DNA of 7,764 bases, from NCBI GenBank assembly GCA_009776995.1, contig WRMR01000225.1, forward strand, positions 1 to 7,764. Direction: 5' to 3'. This DNA comes from Planctomycetaceae bacterium. Its GTDB lineage: Bacteria > Planctomycetota > Planctomycetia > Pirellulales > Thermoguttaceae. Each line of letters begins with the position of its first letter. The stretch's first letter is position 1. The translations under genes and the position numbers were made by a program. Under the pieces are notes generated by a model. It was not told where the DNA came from and did no database searches. It saw only the letters and a list, made by a program, of their open reading frames with translations. Below, in pieces: positions 7,640 through 7,764 of the stretch.

Positions 7640-7645
7640 ATTATA
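7640..7645 (-). promoter_or_regulatory. Candidate -10 box for the oxidoreductase gene
   Basis: A perfect TATAAT on the minus strand lies about 125 bases before the preferred ATG at 7515. The -35 region at normal spacing is weak (TTCCCT). It would give a 5' leader of roughly 115 bases. Support is the hexamer and the position only. Confidence 0.3.
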
Positions 7646-7708
7646 CCGCACAACGCCAGGAAAGGGAAGTTTCCAACAGTTGCCCGGATCAGATTCTCAC
7701 GTGGCCCG

Positions 7709-7723
7709 TTGAAACGTTTTCAA
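7709..7723. promoter_or_regulatory. Small operator-like dyad upstream of the oxidoreductase gene
   Basis: TTGAAA and TTTCAA form perfect 6-base arms around the centre CGT. The site lies about 64 bases upstream of the candidate TATAAT at 7640-7645. The CG-centred, TTGAAA-flanked look recalls LacI-family operators, but the symmetry is off by one base. A short dyad like this can arise by chance. Confidence 0.2.
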
Positions 7724-7764
7724 TCTTGATACAGGATACCAGTTTCCTTAGACACTTGACATGA

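Larger units (their letters stand above)
7516..7764. other. Upstream region without a supported gene
   Basis: No convincing gene is visible in these 249 bases. A plus-strand frame from ATG 7537 to TGA 7764 is compositionally poor and lacks family features. On the minus strand a 50-codon open stretch (7570-7719) encodes a hydrophobic segment followed by KKR but has no good start. The region holds the candidate TATAAT and the dyad listed separately, and probably serves as the leader and promoter region of the oxidoreductase. Confidence 0.5.

Noticed and set aside
7756..7761. TTGACA hexamer on the plus strand at the right edge
   Set aside because: A lone -35-like hexamer with no -10 visible before the window ends cannot be called a promoter.
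7537..7764. Plus-strand 75-codon frame at the right end
   Set aside because: No domain, low-complexity polar composition, and it overlaps the likely promoter region of the oxidoreductase on the other strand.

Overview
The window looks like chromosomal DNA from a bacterium of the PVC superphylum, most likely a planctomycete. The main reason is a UvrA gene encoding two complete UvrA units fused in tandem. Double-length UvrA is known from chlamydiae, and I recall it from planctomycetes. The large exported FAD-dependent oxidoreductase, the absence of clear Shine-Dalgarno sequences and the moderate GC content fit a planctomycete better than a chlamydia. The assignment is an inference; no rRNA or other marker gene is present.

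Both convincing genes are on the minus strand. From right to left: 7516-7764 is non-coding DNA upstream of the oxidoreductase, with a perfect TATAAT hexamer and a small dyad. The oxidoreductase runs from 7515 to 4036 (1,159 residues from the preferred ATG). It has a signal peptide, two successive FAD-oxidoreductase units, a probable discoidin-like domain inserted in the first unit, and HEAT-like repeats at the C terminus. A 103-base spacer (3933-4035) holds another TATAAT, and uvrA then runs from 3932 off the left edge (1,310 complete codons visible).

Within uvrA, unit 1 is complete (about residues 1-986) and unit 2 starts near residue 1039. It is cut at its first zinc-finger half-site. No stop interrupts the frame.

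The most unusual signal is inside uvrA. Two stretches look like dispersed intergenic repeat DNA but are read through as protein. One is a 72-base imperfect palindrome placed just before zinc finger 1 of unit 1. The other is a set of 7-base tandem repeats plus a 117-base hairpin that supplies nearly the whole linker between the units. The GCAGAATGCAGA-type repeat is translated in the same frame at both sites. This resembles the in-frame palindromic elements known from Rickettsia genes. The two genes have no evident functional link: one acts in cytoplasmic nucleotide excision repair, the other is an exported redox enzyme of unknown substrate.
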